From: CAZEHJ01 sp964512485
GTDB lineage: Bacteria; Bacteroidota; Rhodothermia; Rhodothermales; UBA10348
Assembly (NCBI GenBank): GCA_964512485.1
Contig: CAZEHJ010000082.1
Span: 1-14,513, forward strand
Reading direction: 5' to 3'
Length of the DNA stretch: 14,513 nt
Shown: positions 6,038 through 13,274 of the stretch, piece by piece
How positions within the stretch are numbered: position 1 is the first letter of the stretch
Layout: each line of letters begins with the position of its first letter
The notes under the pieces: generated by a model
Told to the model about the DNA's origin: nothing
Database searches by the model: none
The model's input: the letters and a program-made list of their open reading frames with translations, nothing else
Translations under genes and position numbers: made by a program

Positions 6038-7501
6038 ATGAACGCTACCTCAGCATCATCAGTGAATTTTGCCCCTAAACATCTCTCCGGTATCGATGTA
6101 ATCGACAATGCCTGGGGCGGACTGTATCGGGGTGGTTCGTATTTGGTATACGGACGGGCAGCCAGCGGACGTGGTCTGCTTACCCTCATGTTTGCCCGAA
6201 CCGGAGCCGCATTCAGTGAGCCCACCCTCTTTGTCTCCCCCGATCGCCAGAAGGATCTCATGATCCAGGCGGCATCGATCGGTTTCAATCTTCGTGAAGC
6301 TCACGAAACTGGAATCGTCAGACTCATGCGCGTTCCTCCGCTCATGAATCTCCAGAACATGGGAGATGACGGAGTCTCGAAAGCCCTCTGGGATTTGGTG
6401 ACGTTGATTCGTCAGCATCGCCCGACGCGGCTGATCATGAATGACTTCATGCCGTTCGTGGCTTTCCGTTCATACGACAGATTCCGTAACGAATTTATTC
6501 AGTTTCTCGAGCAGATCGATTCACTCGACACAACGACCATGCTGGTCATGCCCGAACCTGCCAATCAGCAGTCGGCACGTGTCATTGAATTCATGGCCAG
6601 TCAGATGACAGGTTCCGTTCGAATCGAGCTGGGCGAAGACAGTCCTTCAACGACCAAACGTCGTATCTCTTTGATCCCACACATCGGACACATCAAGCGT
6701 CAGGTCGTTGACTACTGGGATCTCGAAGATCTGGTCGAACCCAGTTATGCGCCGGCAGTCCCTCCGCCGCCGCCAGAAAAAAAGAAGGAAGAGCCCTTCA
6801 TTTTCACACCATCTGCAACTGAGGGTGGTATTCACGCCGCCCACTCCGCTCCCCAGGAGCACGTTGCACCGGTAGGCACAAGTCCGGTTATTCCGGTACC
6901 TCAAGCTTCCCCGTCGCAGGCGCCTTCACAGGCACCCCCTCAACCTGCGGCCCCTATTCCTCAGCCACAGGCGCCCCCTCAGCCTGTGACTCCTCCTCCA
7001 ACACACGAACAGAGAGCCGAGCCGGTTCAGACACAGAGGCCCGTTGAGGCTCCTGTGACACCGCCGACTCCACCGGTGATGTCAGTCGAGCGTGATTACA
7101 CTGACCGAGAGTCGTTCCGCCTCAGACTCGAAAGTCAGCTTGCTCAGCGCGACGTTGGTCATCAGCCATTTCTGCTCCTGGCGCTGCGGATGGATCGCAC
7201 CGCTCAGAAAACAGCAAGGCCGTTCGATTTTGATTTCCTCATGGACCTGGTCCGCGAAGAACTCAGGCCAAATGACGACATGCTCGCCATCGCCGAAGTC
7301 GAACGAATGGTGGTTTTCCTCGGTGACAGTCGAGCTGAAGAAGCTCAGAGCTTTTTTGCTCGACTCAAGGATCGATTGCGTGTGGAATCTCCACTGCAGG
7401 CGGACCACCTCCTGCACTCGGTTTCCGCGATCGTTGTCCCGGATGGACGGCCATTCAAAAATGCTTCAGAATTCCTGAGCTACGCCCTTGATGAAGCCTG
7501 A
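6038..7501 (+). CDS. RecA/KaiC-like plus degenerate GGDEF domain protein; candidate c-di-GMP receptor
   Basis: 487 residues, no signal peptide or membrane segment, so cytoplasmic. Residues about 14-230 read as a RecA-superfamily (KaiC/RadA-like) domain: SGIDVIDNAWGGLYRGGSYLVYG leads to a P-loop position occupied by GRAASGRG (39-46). The Walker Lys is Arg45 and the Ser/Thr is Gly46; a Walker-B-like strand RLIMND ends at Asp136. ATP hydrolysis is doubtful. A Pro/Ala/Gln-rich linker spans about 235-347. The C-terminal 140 residues follow the GGDEF pattern: SFRLRLESQLAQR start, central FLLLALRMD strand, and a final ALDEA. The active-site loop is AEVER (419-423) instead of GGDEF, so cyclase activity should be lost. 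RPND (410-413) sits exactly where the inhibitory c-di-GMP site RxxD lies in PleD. It is first of the exopolysaccharide genes, recalling PelD. Receptor function is inferred. Confidence 0.8.
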   Translation: MNATSASSVNFAPKHLSGIDVIDNAWGGLYRGGSYLVYGRAASGRGLLTLMFARTGAAFSEPTLFVSPDRQKDLMIQAASIGFNLREAHETGIVRLMRVPPLMNLQNMGDDGVSKALWDLVTLIRQHRPTRLIMNDFMPFVAFRSYDRFRNEFIQFLEQIDSLDTTTMLVMPEPANQQSARVIEFMASQMTGSVRIELGEDSPSTTKRRISLIPHIGHIKRQVVDYWDLEDLVEPSYAPAVPPPPPEKKKEEPFIFTPSATEGGIHAAHSAPQEHVAPVGTSPVIPVPQASPSQAPSQAPPQPAAPIPQPQAPPQPVTPPPTHEQRAEPVQTQRPVEAPVTPPTPPVMSVERDYTDRESFRLRLESQLAQRDVGHQPFLLLALRMDRTAQKTARPFDFDFLMDLVREELRPNDDMLAIAEVERMVVFLGDSRAEEAQSFFARLKDRLRVESPLQADHLLHSVSAIVVPDGRPFKNASEFLSYALDEA

Positions 7502-7585
7502 ACCGAAAGGTTACGGCGGGGGATGCTTCGGCCGATAACGTACCCACGTACGCCTCTTATTAACCGAACCGCACCAATACACACT

Positions 7586-10500
7586 ATGATGCGTCGATCT
7601 ATCCGACTTATCACATTGCTTCTCCTGATGCTGACGACCTCACAGGTTGTGTCGGCACAGGATCTCGTTGCTCAGGAACGTGCTGAGGATCTCATCGAAG
7701 AGGCCCGGTTCAGTGAGGCGATTGTCATCCTGAACGATATCATCACACCCGAGATGACTGATACTCGTCCGCTGCTGCTCAGGGCTGCTGCTCACGAGGG
7801 TCGTCGGGACTATATGGGTGCAGCGCGTGATTTTGAGCGCGTCGTTCGCATCAATCCCGGCAGCCAGGAAGCAATCGACGGATTACGCAGGGTGCGTCAG
7901 GGCCAGGGTCTGAATACCGATGCGGGCAACCTGAGCGCAACAGGCTCGGCCAATCTTGAAAGCCTCGGCCGTCTGGTCAGTCTGAATCCCGAAAATCTCG
8001 CATATCGTATTCGGTTTGCTGACGCTCTGTATGATTCCAGGCAGTTCAGGGAATCGGCCCGTCAGTACGGTGAATATCTGGATCGGACACAGGGAACGCC
8101 TGACGTTGTGCAGCGCTACCTGATCGCCATAGCAGCCTACGAAGGAGACAATGATCTCGGCGAACAAATTGCCAACCGATACACCGGAATCTATTCGACG
8201 AATGACGACCTCTGGATGCGACTCGGATATTTCCGCATCTGGCAGGGCAAACACACGCTCGCACAGCAAGCCTGCGAACAGGCACTGCTGCTGAATCCGA
8301 ATAATCAGGAAGCCAAAGACTGTCTGGGAACGTCCCAAGATCCGGGAGCCGTCCGAACCGTATCCCAGTATCCGATTGACGTGATGTATCGCGAACTGCA
8401 GTCGGAGCCTTCGAACGACCCTAAACGGTTCCGTTTAGTCGACTTGCTGGTCGACCACAGTCGCTATTTCGAAGCAAAACAGCAGCTCGATCTCCTGGCG
8501 CCAAGGCACCGTCAGAGCCCGGATTGGACACAGCGCTATACGCTCGTCGAGAACCGGATGCAGACCATTGCCACGGAAGAGCCCCAGAGAACAGAATTTA
8601 TCGTTGATCGCCTGCTTCGACAGGTGAAGGCATCACCGAACAACGACGAAAAACGATTCGAGCTGATCCGTCAGTTCCTCAAATATGATCGTTTTTACGA
8701 GGCATACGACAATCTGGACAGTCTTTCAGCCGAATACGGTCACACCCGGGAATGGACGTCACTTTTCGTCCAGGCCGACGAGGGGTTGATCAGACAGCTC
8801 GGTGAGTCGCCCATCTATCCGGTGGACCGCCACACTTACAGACTTCAGTTCAATCCGGCCGATCTGATCGTCCGCTACCAGCTGGTCGATGCGCTGGTCG
8901 CAGTTGATCGTTACGCCGAGGCGTACGATGTACTGACGAATCCCCAGTATTCCAATCCAATGGATCCGGGCTACAGAGGCCGACTGCAAGCCATTCAGGA
9001 GACTCAGATCAATCGAGCGCTTGCCCGCATTGCCGAACTTGAATCGGCCGTGGCTGCCAATCCGGTTGATGAACCAGCCTGGCGAGAGCTGATCGATTTG
9101 TATCGTGTCGTTGACAGAAACGACGACGTTATTCGCGCCTACGTCCGCGTCATTGAACTTCGCCCGGAAGATCGTCAGGTCAGGGCTGAATATGTGGATG
9201 CTCTTCGAGTGAACGGATATCCCGAGAAGGCTTCCGAACAGGCAGCTTGGCTGGCCGATCGGGACCCGAATAATCCCGACATCATGCGTCTCTACGTCAT
9301 GACAGGATTTGCACTGGACAATCTGGACACACGCGGCGAGTCGTTCCTTTCGTCTCTGACGGCCAATAGAAATCTTGACGATGCTGAGCTCCTCATCGAA
9401 GCCTCGGCGTACCGTCTGCGTCAGGGAGACGTGGAATCCTCAGAAATCTACCTGAGCTGGGCCGAAAGGCTGGATCAGGCTCGCTGGGCTACGCAGATTG
9501 ACGCTCTCAAGCATCTTATCGCCCGGGAAACGCTTCGTTTGGGTCAGGAAGAACAGTTTGCTGTTCTCAATGAGGCTCGACGATTCGTGGCTGCAAAACG
9601 CTTCGACGATGCCGTTTCCGCCTACGAGCGTTACTTCACAATCCGCGGAAAAAGAACCCGTGATGAGTTGAAAGAGCTTGCCGGTGTTTATGCAGCAGCC
9701 GAAGACTACGAAGAATCCATCGGCATCTACGAATCACTTCTGAATGAGGTCTACGAATACGATGTGGCCAAGGAAATGTCCAGGGTTCAGGTATATCGGG
9801 AAGACTTTTCAGGCGCTCTCGCCACGCTCGAGCGCCTCCAGCGCGAGAATCCTCGTGATTACGAAGTTCGATTCATGCAGGCCGAGTCCCTTCGGGCGCT
9901 TGGACTGTATGCGCAGGCTACCGCCATTTATGACGAAGCGCTGCTTCTTGCCGAAGACTCCGAAACCATCTCCGCGCGTCAGGTCGGAATCGACGCCGAT
10001 GTTCGCGCAGCGCTGATCGAATCGGGCGAATACACAGGAATGGATTTCGCAGGCCTCATCGTGCCGACGGCGGACGCTACCCGCTCACGCGGCGGTGGAA
10101 CGCGCTACGACCGATGGGCCCAGGGTATGCAGACCCAGGTCACACTGCCCATCAACTCAGTGTTGTCAGCAGGAGTGAACTCACATTTTATTTCGGGATC
10201 CAGACGACTGGTACCCGGAGCAGAGATCGTCCGTGGTCGCGTGAATCAGATATTCGGCGGCATGTACGTCGATCTTACCCCTCCCGTGAAATCGGACAAG
10301 GCTTCTTATTCGAATCGTATTTCGGGTGAGGTGGGTGTGTACGACTATGAAGGCGACCGTACCGTACTGTATGGCAATCTTCGCTACTGGAGGCAGGAAT
10401 TGGGCCGTTATCAGGGATCCATCGGTCTGAGGACCGCAGAAGGATCCATTGATCTCTGGTCTGCCGGAGGCGGGCAGTTCAATCTGCGACTGACTCAGCT

Positions 10501-11017
10501 CGACGTTCGGGGAAGCTCTGTCACCCTCATGCCGGATTCAGTTCTGCGTGTGAACGGTTCCATTGCGCTCAATGTTGTCCGCGACAATTTCGGTAGCACG
10601 GCCTCCAACAACGGATCGAACTTCGGTACTCAGATCCAACTGGAAGCCGGATATCGGATCATCGATTACACCTATCTCGGACTCACTTATTATCAGACTT
10701 CGTATCGCTCGACGGTTGATACCTACTTCTCGCCGCGAAACTATCAGTCTTATGACTTCTTCCTCGAATACGAACGTGAACTGCCCCAGAATTGGTACGT
10801 CAGGCTCCGTGGATCCATGGGAATCATAGCCCGCAGTTCCGGATTCGTCGGAAGACGTTTTGAAGCAGATTACATCAAGAGATTAGGGTCACATTTTTCC
10901 ATGACACTTCGCACGACCATGGGCGCTTCCACGCGAACGCTCGGTAGCGGTGCAGCGTCATTCATTGATCAGTACAACACATTCACGTTTGGTGGTGCTC
11001 TCTACTGGACCCTCTAA
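7586..11017 (+). CDS. TPR-rich outer-membrane beta-barrel polysaccharide exporter (BcsC/PelB/PgaA type)
   Basis: About 1143 residues from the Met at 7586, similar in size to BcsC and PelB. A signal peptide (MMRRSIRLITLLLLMLTTSQ ... VSA, cut after residue 24) leads into a long helical TPR superhelix (about 25-790), for example ARDFERVVRINPGSQEAIDGL and AQQACEQALLLNPNNQEAKD. A Gly/Arg-rich hinge near 830 is followed by about 300 residues of alternating strands with Tyr/Trp/Phe belts, ending FTFGGALYWTL, as in an outer-membrane porin. Expected to guide newly made polysaccharide through the periplasm and out. The frame is open from an ATG at 7523, only 21 bases after the previous stop, but that start would put 21 residues before the signal peptide; 7586 is preferred. 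Probably co-transcribed with 6038. Which polymer it exports is not evident. Confidence 0.87.
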   Translation: MMRRSIRLITLLLLMLTTSQVVSAQDLVAQERAEDLIEEARFSEAIVILNDIITPEMTDTRPLLLRAAAHEGRRDYMGAARDFERVVRINPGSQEAIDGLRRVRQGQGLNTDAGNLSATGSANLESLGRLVSLNPENLAYRIRFADALYDSRQFRESARQYGEYLDRTQGTPDVVQRYLIAIAAYEGDNDLGEQIANRYTGIYSTNDDLWMRLGYFRIWQGKHTLAQQACEQALLLNPNNQEAKDCLGTSQDPGAVRTVSQYPIDVMYRELQSEPSNDPKRFRLVDLLVDHSRYFEAKQQLDLLAPRHRQSPDWTQRYTLVENRMQTIATEEPQRTEFIVDRLLRQVKASPNNDEKRFELIRQFLKYDRFYEAYDNLDSLSAEYGHTREWTSLFVQADEGLIRQLGESPIYPVDRHTYRLQFNPADLIVRYQLVDALVAVDRYAEAYDVLTNPQYSNPMDPGYRGRLQAIQETQINRALARIAELESAVAANPVDEPAWRELIDLYRVVDRNDDVIRAYVRVIELRPEDRQVRAEYVDALRVNGYPEKASEQAAWLADRDPNNPDIMRLYVMTGFALDNLDTRGESFLSSLTANRNLDDAELLIEASAYRLRQGDVESSEIYLSWAERLDQARWATQIDALKHLIARETLRLGQEEQFAVLNEARRFVAAKRFDDAVSAYERYFTIRGKRTRDELKELAGVYAAAEDYEESIGIYESLLNEVYEYDVAKEMSRVQVYREDFSGALATLERLQRENPRDYEVRFMQAESLRALGLYAQATAIYDEALLLAEDSETISARQVGIDADVRAALIESGEYTGMDFAGLIVPTADATRSRGGGTRYDRWAQGMQTQVTLPINSVLSAGVNSHFISGSRRLVPGAEIVRGRVNQIFGGMYVDLTPPVKSDKASYSNRISGEVGVYDYEGDRTVLYGNLRYWRQELGRYQGSIGLRTAEGSIDLWSAGGGQFNLRLTQLDVRGSSVTLMPDSVLRVNGSIALNVVRDNFGSTASNNGSNFGTQIQLEAGYRIIDYTYLGLTYYQTSYRSTVDTYFSPRNYQSYDFFLEYERELPQNWYVRLRGSMGIIARSSGFVGRRFEADYIKRLGSHFSMTLRTTMGASTRTLGSGAASFIDQYNTFTFGGALYWTL
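8369..9035 (+). repeat. Three diverged internal repeats of about 75 residues in the TPR region
   Basis: Units begin at YPIDVMYRELQSEP, FIVDRLLRQVKASP and YPVDRHTYRLQFNP (codons starting at 8369, 8597 and 8816; spacing 76 and 73 residues). Each continues with 'RF/RYxLVDxLVxxxRYxEAYDxLD' (FRLVDLLVDHSRYFEAKQQLD; FELIRQFLKYDRFYEAYDNLD; YQLVDALVAVDRYAEAYDVLT). The longer period suggests a repeat of a two-TPR module; the end of the third unit is approximate. Confidence 0.6.
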
Positions 11018-11024
11018 AAGGGGA
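11018..11024 (+). promoter_or_regulatory. Strong Shine-Dalgarno ahead of the 11033 leader ORF
   Basis: AAGGGGA, directly after the exporter stop codon and eight bases before the ATG at 11033, which is ideal spacing for that ATG. It is 13 bases from the TTG at 11038 and over 50 from the ATG at 11080. Confidence 0.6.
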
Positions 11025-11032
11025 ATAGTCTT

Positions 11033-11080
11033 ATGAATTGGCCAAAACAGCCGATTCAAGAGAGGAACGACACTATTTGA
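11033..11080 (+). CDS. Possible 15-residue leader peptide coupled to the glycosyltransferase
   Basis: ATG at 11033 opens MNWPKQPIQERNDTI and stops at TGA (11078-11080). The last base of the TGA is the first base of the glycosyltransferase ATG (TGATG), the classical geometry of translational coupling. It has the better ribosome-binding site of the two. No resemblance to a known leader is seen, and the ORF is short enough to occur by chance. The alternative is that the glycosyltransferase starts at the TTG at 11038 and this ATG is unused. Confidence 0.35.
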   Translation: MNWPKQPIQERNDTI

Positions 11081-12588
11081 TGCCGAAAGAAGACAACATA
11101 CAAGACGAAGAACGAATCATCGGCCGCGATGACGTTCAGAGAGTGCAACCGAAAATTCCGGTGTCACGCACTGAATTCGTGCCCGTACGGCGAAAGGAAG
11201 ACGATTTCCCGAGTCCGCACGAGACCGAGTCATTGCTGCTGCGCCGGATATTTATCTATGGTCTGCTCTCGCTGGTGCTGTTCGCCATCATCTATCTCTT
11301 TCTCTACGATCCAGGTGGATTTCTTTTCAGGATGACCGGAGAGACGAATACGATCAGCGGAAGCGGCTTGATTGTGTATTCATCGATTGTAGCTCTCGTT
11401 CTGTTTCTCGTGATTCTGTTGTTCCGGTATCTCTCTCTGATGAACCTGGCCTATCTGAACACCACCAAACACACCATTCAGACCGGGCACGATGCGTCAT
11501 TTACGCCTCCGATCTCGATCGTGGTACCGGCCTACAACGAAGGGAAACTTCTTGAGAGCACGGTTCAGTCGCTCATCGGAATGGACTATCCGAAATACGA
11601 AATTTTGCTGGTCGACGACGGCTCCACGGACGATACACGACACGTAGCTCGTGGTCTCGTCGGTGTTTACCGCGGTGGCAGGGTTGAAGTACGATTGGTA
11701 GAAAAAGCCAACGGCGGAAAATCGACTGCACTCAACGCTGGTGTGCAGGTGTCGAATTATGACTTCTTGCTCAACGTGGACGGGGACTCACAGCTTTCTC
11801 CTGATACGCTTCGCAAAGCGATACGGCATTTTGTGGATCCACGACTCGGTGCCATTGCCGGGAACGTGAAAGTTCTCAATCGAAACAACATATGGACGAC
11901 GCTTCAGGCGCTGGAATACGTCGAGGGGCTGAATATGGCCCGTTCTGCCCAGTCGATCCTGAAACTCGTAAACATTATTCCCGGACCTCTAGGCCTCTTT
12001 CGCAAGCAGGCCATCATGGATGCCGGATGGTACAGCTCGGATACGTTTGCAGAAGATGCAGACATCACACTAAAGATCATCCGCGCGGGATGGAGAGTGG
12101 AATACGAGCCAGATGCCAAGTCATTTACCGAAGCACCTGACCGCATCGTCGATCTACTGAAACAGCGTTATCGCTGGACCAGGGGGATTCTTCAGGCCGT
12201 CAGGAAGCACAGGGATCTGTTTTTCAATCCCACCATCAACTTCGGTGGAACGATCGTGATGTGGTCCATGGCTTTTGAGTCATTGATCTGGCCCATCATG
12301 AACGTCTTTGCCAACGCCTATTTCATCTTCATCGCGCTCGTGTTCAACATGAGTTATTATCTGGTCTATTGGTGGCTGTCTCTGACACTCCTGGATCTGA
12401 TAGCTGCACTCTACTGTGTGGCGGTGGAGAAGGAGGAAGTTCGTCTGGTATTCTACTCGCTGTTCTACAGACTTTTCTTCATCCTGATGATCGACGTCAC
12501 GAAGACGTTTGCCACGATTGAAGAATTCCTCGGATTCGGTATGAACTGGGGCAAGCTCGAGCGAATCGGAACGGGTGCCAAGCGCTAG
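11080..12588 (+). CDS. Processive family 2 glycosyltransferase, polysaccharide synthase (PgaC/BcsA-like)
   Basis: Inner-membrane synthase that should polymerise a sugar from its nucleotide donor on the cytoplasmic face and pass the chain across the membrane. Numbering from the ATG at 11080 (502 residues): a charged N-terminus, two transmembrane helices (about 55-76 and 95-118), then the GT2 domain (about 143-380). Seen: DDGST (179-183), the metal-binding DGD (234-236), the catalytic-base AEDAD (Glu325, Asp326) and QRYRW (362-366), which marks processive enzymes such as cellulose, hyaluronan and poly-N-acetylglucosamine synthases. Several more membrane helices follow (about 385-485). There is no PilZ domain, so c-di-GMP would have to be sensed elsewhere, perhaps by the 6038 product. 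An in-frame TTG at 11038 would add 14 residues. Substrate cannot be assigned; overall shape is closest to PgaC. Confidence 0.92.
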   Translation: MPKEDNIQDEERIIGRDDVQRVQPKIPVSRTEFVPVRRKEDDFPSPHETESLLLRRIFIYGLLSLVLFAIIYLFLYDPGGFLFRMTGETNTISGSGLIVYSSIVALVLFLVILLFRYLSLMNLAYLNTTKHTIQTGHDASFTPPISIVVPAYNEGKLLESTVQSLIGMDYPKYEILLVDDGSTDDTRHVARGLVGVYRGGRVEVRLVEKANGGKSTALNAGVQVSNYDFLLNVDGDSQLSPDTLRKAIRHFVDPRLGAIAGNVKVLNRNNIWTTLQALEYVEGLNMARSAQSILKLVNIIPGPLGLFRKQAIMDAGWYSSDTFAEDADITLKIIRAGWRVEYEPDAKSFTEAPDRIVDLLKQRYRWTRGILQAVRKHRDLFFNPTINFGGTIVMWSMAFESLIWPIMNVFANAYFIFIALVFNMSYYLVYWWLSLTLLDLIAALYCVAVEKEEVRLVFYSLFYRLFFILMIDVTKTFATIEEFLGFGMNWGKLERIGTGAKR

Positions 12589-12589
12589 A

Positions 12590-12641
12590 AACGCTGTCTC
12601 AAGGTGCTGTCTCAGATTGAATCAAAACGAGACAAAGCGTT
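12590..12641 (+). promoter_or_regulatory. TGTCTC/GAGACA repeat cluster: stem-loop or activator site
   Basis: Begins just after the glycosyltransferase stop. TGTCTC occurs at 12595-12600 and 12608-12613, with the inverse GAGACA at 12629-12634; the last two are centred 21 bases apart, two helical turns. The outer arms AACGCTGTCTC and GAGACAAAGCGTT can also pair as a long-loop hairpin with a two-base bulge, without a T-run. It ends 55 bases before the -24 element at 12696. Two readings are possible: an enhancer site for a sigma54 activator, or a 3' end structure. Confidence 0.4.
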
Positions 12642-12695
12642 CGAAAACGATTGATTTTGGGTTTAGTTAAGCGATTTTTGGTCGAATATGGAATT

Positions 12696-12711
12696 AGGCA
12701 CGGTGATTGCT
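12696..12711 (+). promoter_or_regulatory. Sigma54-type (-24/-12) promoter of the 12761 unit
   Basis: AGGCACG-GTGA-TTGCT matches the consensus TGGCACG-N4-TTGCW at all but the first base, with the required GG-N10-GC spacing (GG 12697-12698, GC 12709-12710). Transcription would start near 12722, about 39 bases before the ATG at 12761. It lies on the correct strand in a 172-base gap without genes. Confidence 0.65.
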
Positions 12712-12760
12712 AATACCCATTCAGATACTGTAGATTGCCAAAACCAAGGCGTTTAAAGCC

Positions 12761-13180
12761 ATGCAACTAGTTCCAATTTTATCGACGATCATTCTGGTAG
12801 GGACCATAGCCACGTTCATTCTGGCTGTCGCTGCCTACGTCCTGTACAAGATTCGCGAGCGTAGAACTCGGGAAGAAGGAGTTGTTCAGACTCAATATGT
12901 TCAGGAACCACACGTGCTCGTCGCTCCCCAGCAGACCACTCTCTCAACTCCAGTCCAGCACGCTGCTCCGGCGACCAACGTATACGTTGCTCCAACTGTA
13001 GCAGCTCCTGCACCGCAGAGCTCTCCGGCACCAGCCGCGCCTGCTCCAGCTGCAGATGCTCACAATTCCCTTTTCTGGGAATACACGGACGAAGGATTCG
13101 TACCCGTGCAACCTGACGAGTCAGGCAAGCATGCTGAGAAAGAAGACGAGCAGGAAGAAGACGGCTTCGCCTGGTTGTAG
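12761..13180 (+). CDS. Small single-pass membrane protein of unknown function, Ala/Pro-rich
   Basis: 139 residues, not recognised as any named family. An N-terminal hydrophobic helix (about 6-29) is followed by a basic patch (KIRERRTRE), which predicts a cytoplasmic C-terminus. Residues about 45-100 are low-complexity Ala/Pro/Val/Gln. The last 35 residues hold a distinct segment, LFWEYTDEGFVPVQPDES, then an acidic run and a final GFAWL; the aromatic segment looks like a conserved binding motif. It sits between the glycosyltransferase and the amidotransferase-like gene on the same strand, behind a near-consensus sigma54 promoter. A role as accessory subunit or tether of the synthase is plausible but inferred. 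The start has no clear Shine-Dalgarno. Confidence 0.75.
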   Translation: MQLVPILSTIILVGTIATFILAVAAYVLYKIRERRTREEGVVQTQYVQEPHVLVAPQQTTLSTPVQHAAPATNVYVAPTVAAPAPQSSPAPAAPAPAADAHNSLFWEYTDEGFVPVQPDESGKHAEKEDEQEEDGFAWL

Positions 13181-13200
13181 GAAGTCTGTTCAGGACTTCC
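13180..13200 (+). terminator. Perfect 7-bp hairpin at the stop codon of the 12761 gene
   Basis: GGAAGTC and GACTTCC flank a seven-base loop; the first G is the last base of the TAG stop. No T-run follows directly (the nearest is about 35 bases on), so full termination is doubtful; processing or partial attenuation before the next gene is as likely. Confidence 0.3.
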
Positions 13201-13274
13201 GTGCCGGTCGGCCCAAGACAGTCATTCGACCTGACCCTTTTTCCCTTGCGATAATCTCTCGCCCTCTGTAAACA

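Noticed and set aside
6038..7501. Circadian KaiC protein
   Set aside because: Only one RecA-like domain, the P-loop Lys and Ser/Thr are replaced, and no kaiA or kaiB is nearby; the likeness is at superfamily level only.
6038..7501. Active diguanylate cyclase
   Set aside because: The GGDEF loop is AEVER, which lacks the glycines and acidic residues needed for catalysis.
11080..12588. Bacterial cellulose synthase BcsA
   Set aside because: The core motifs fit, but there is no C-terminal PilZ domain and no BcsB or BcsZ gene in the visible part; a PgaC-like or other processive GT2 is the safer call.
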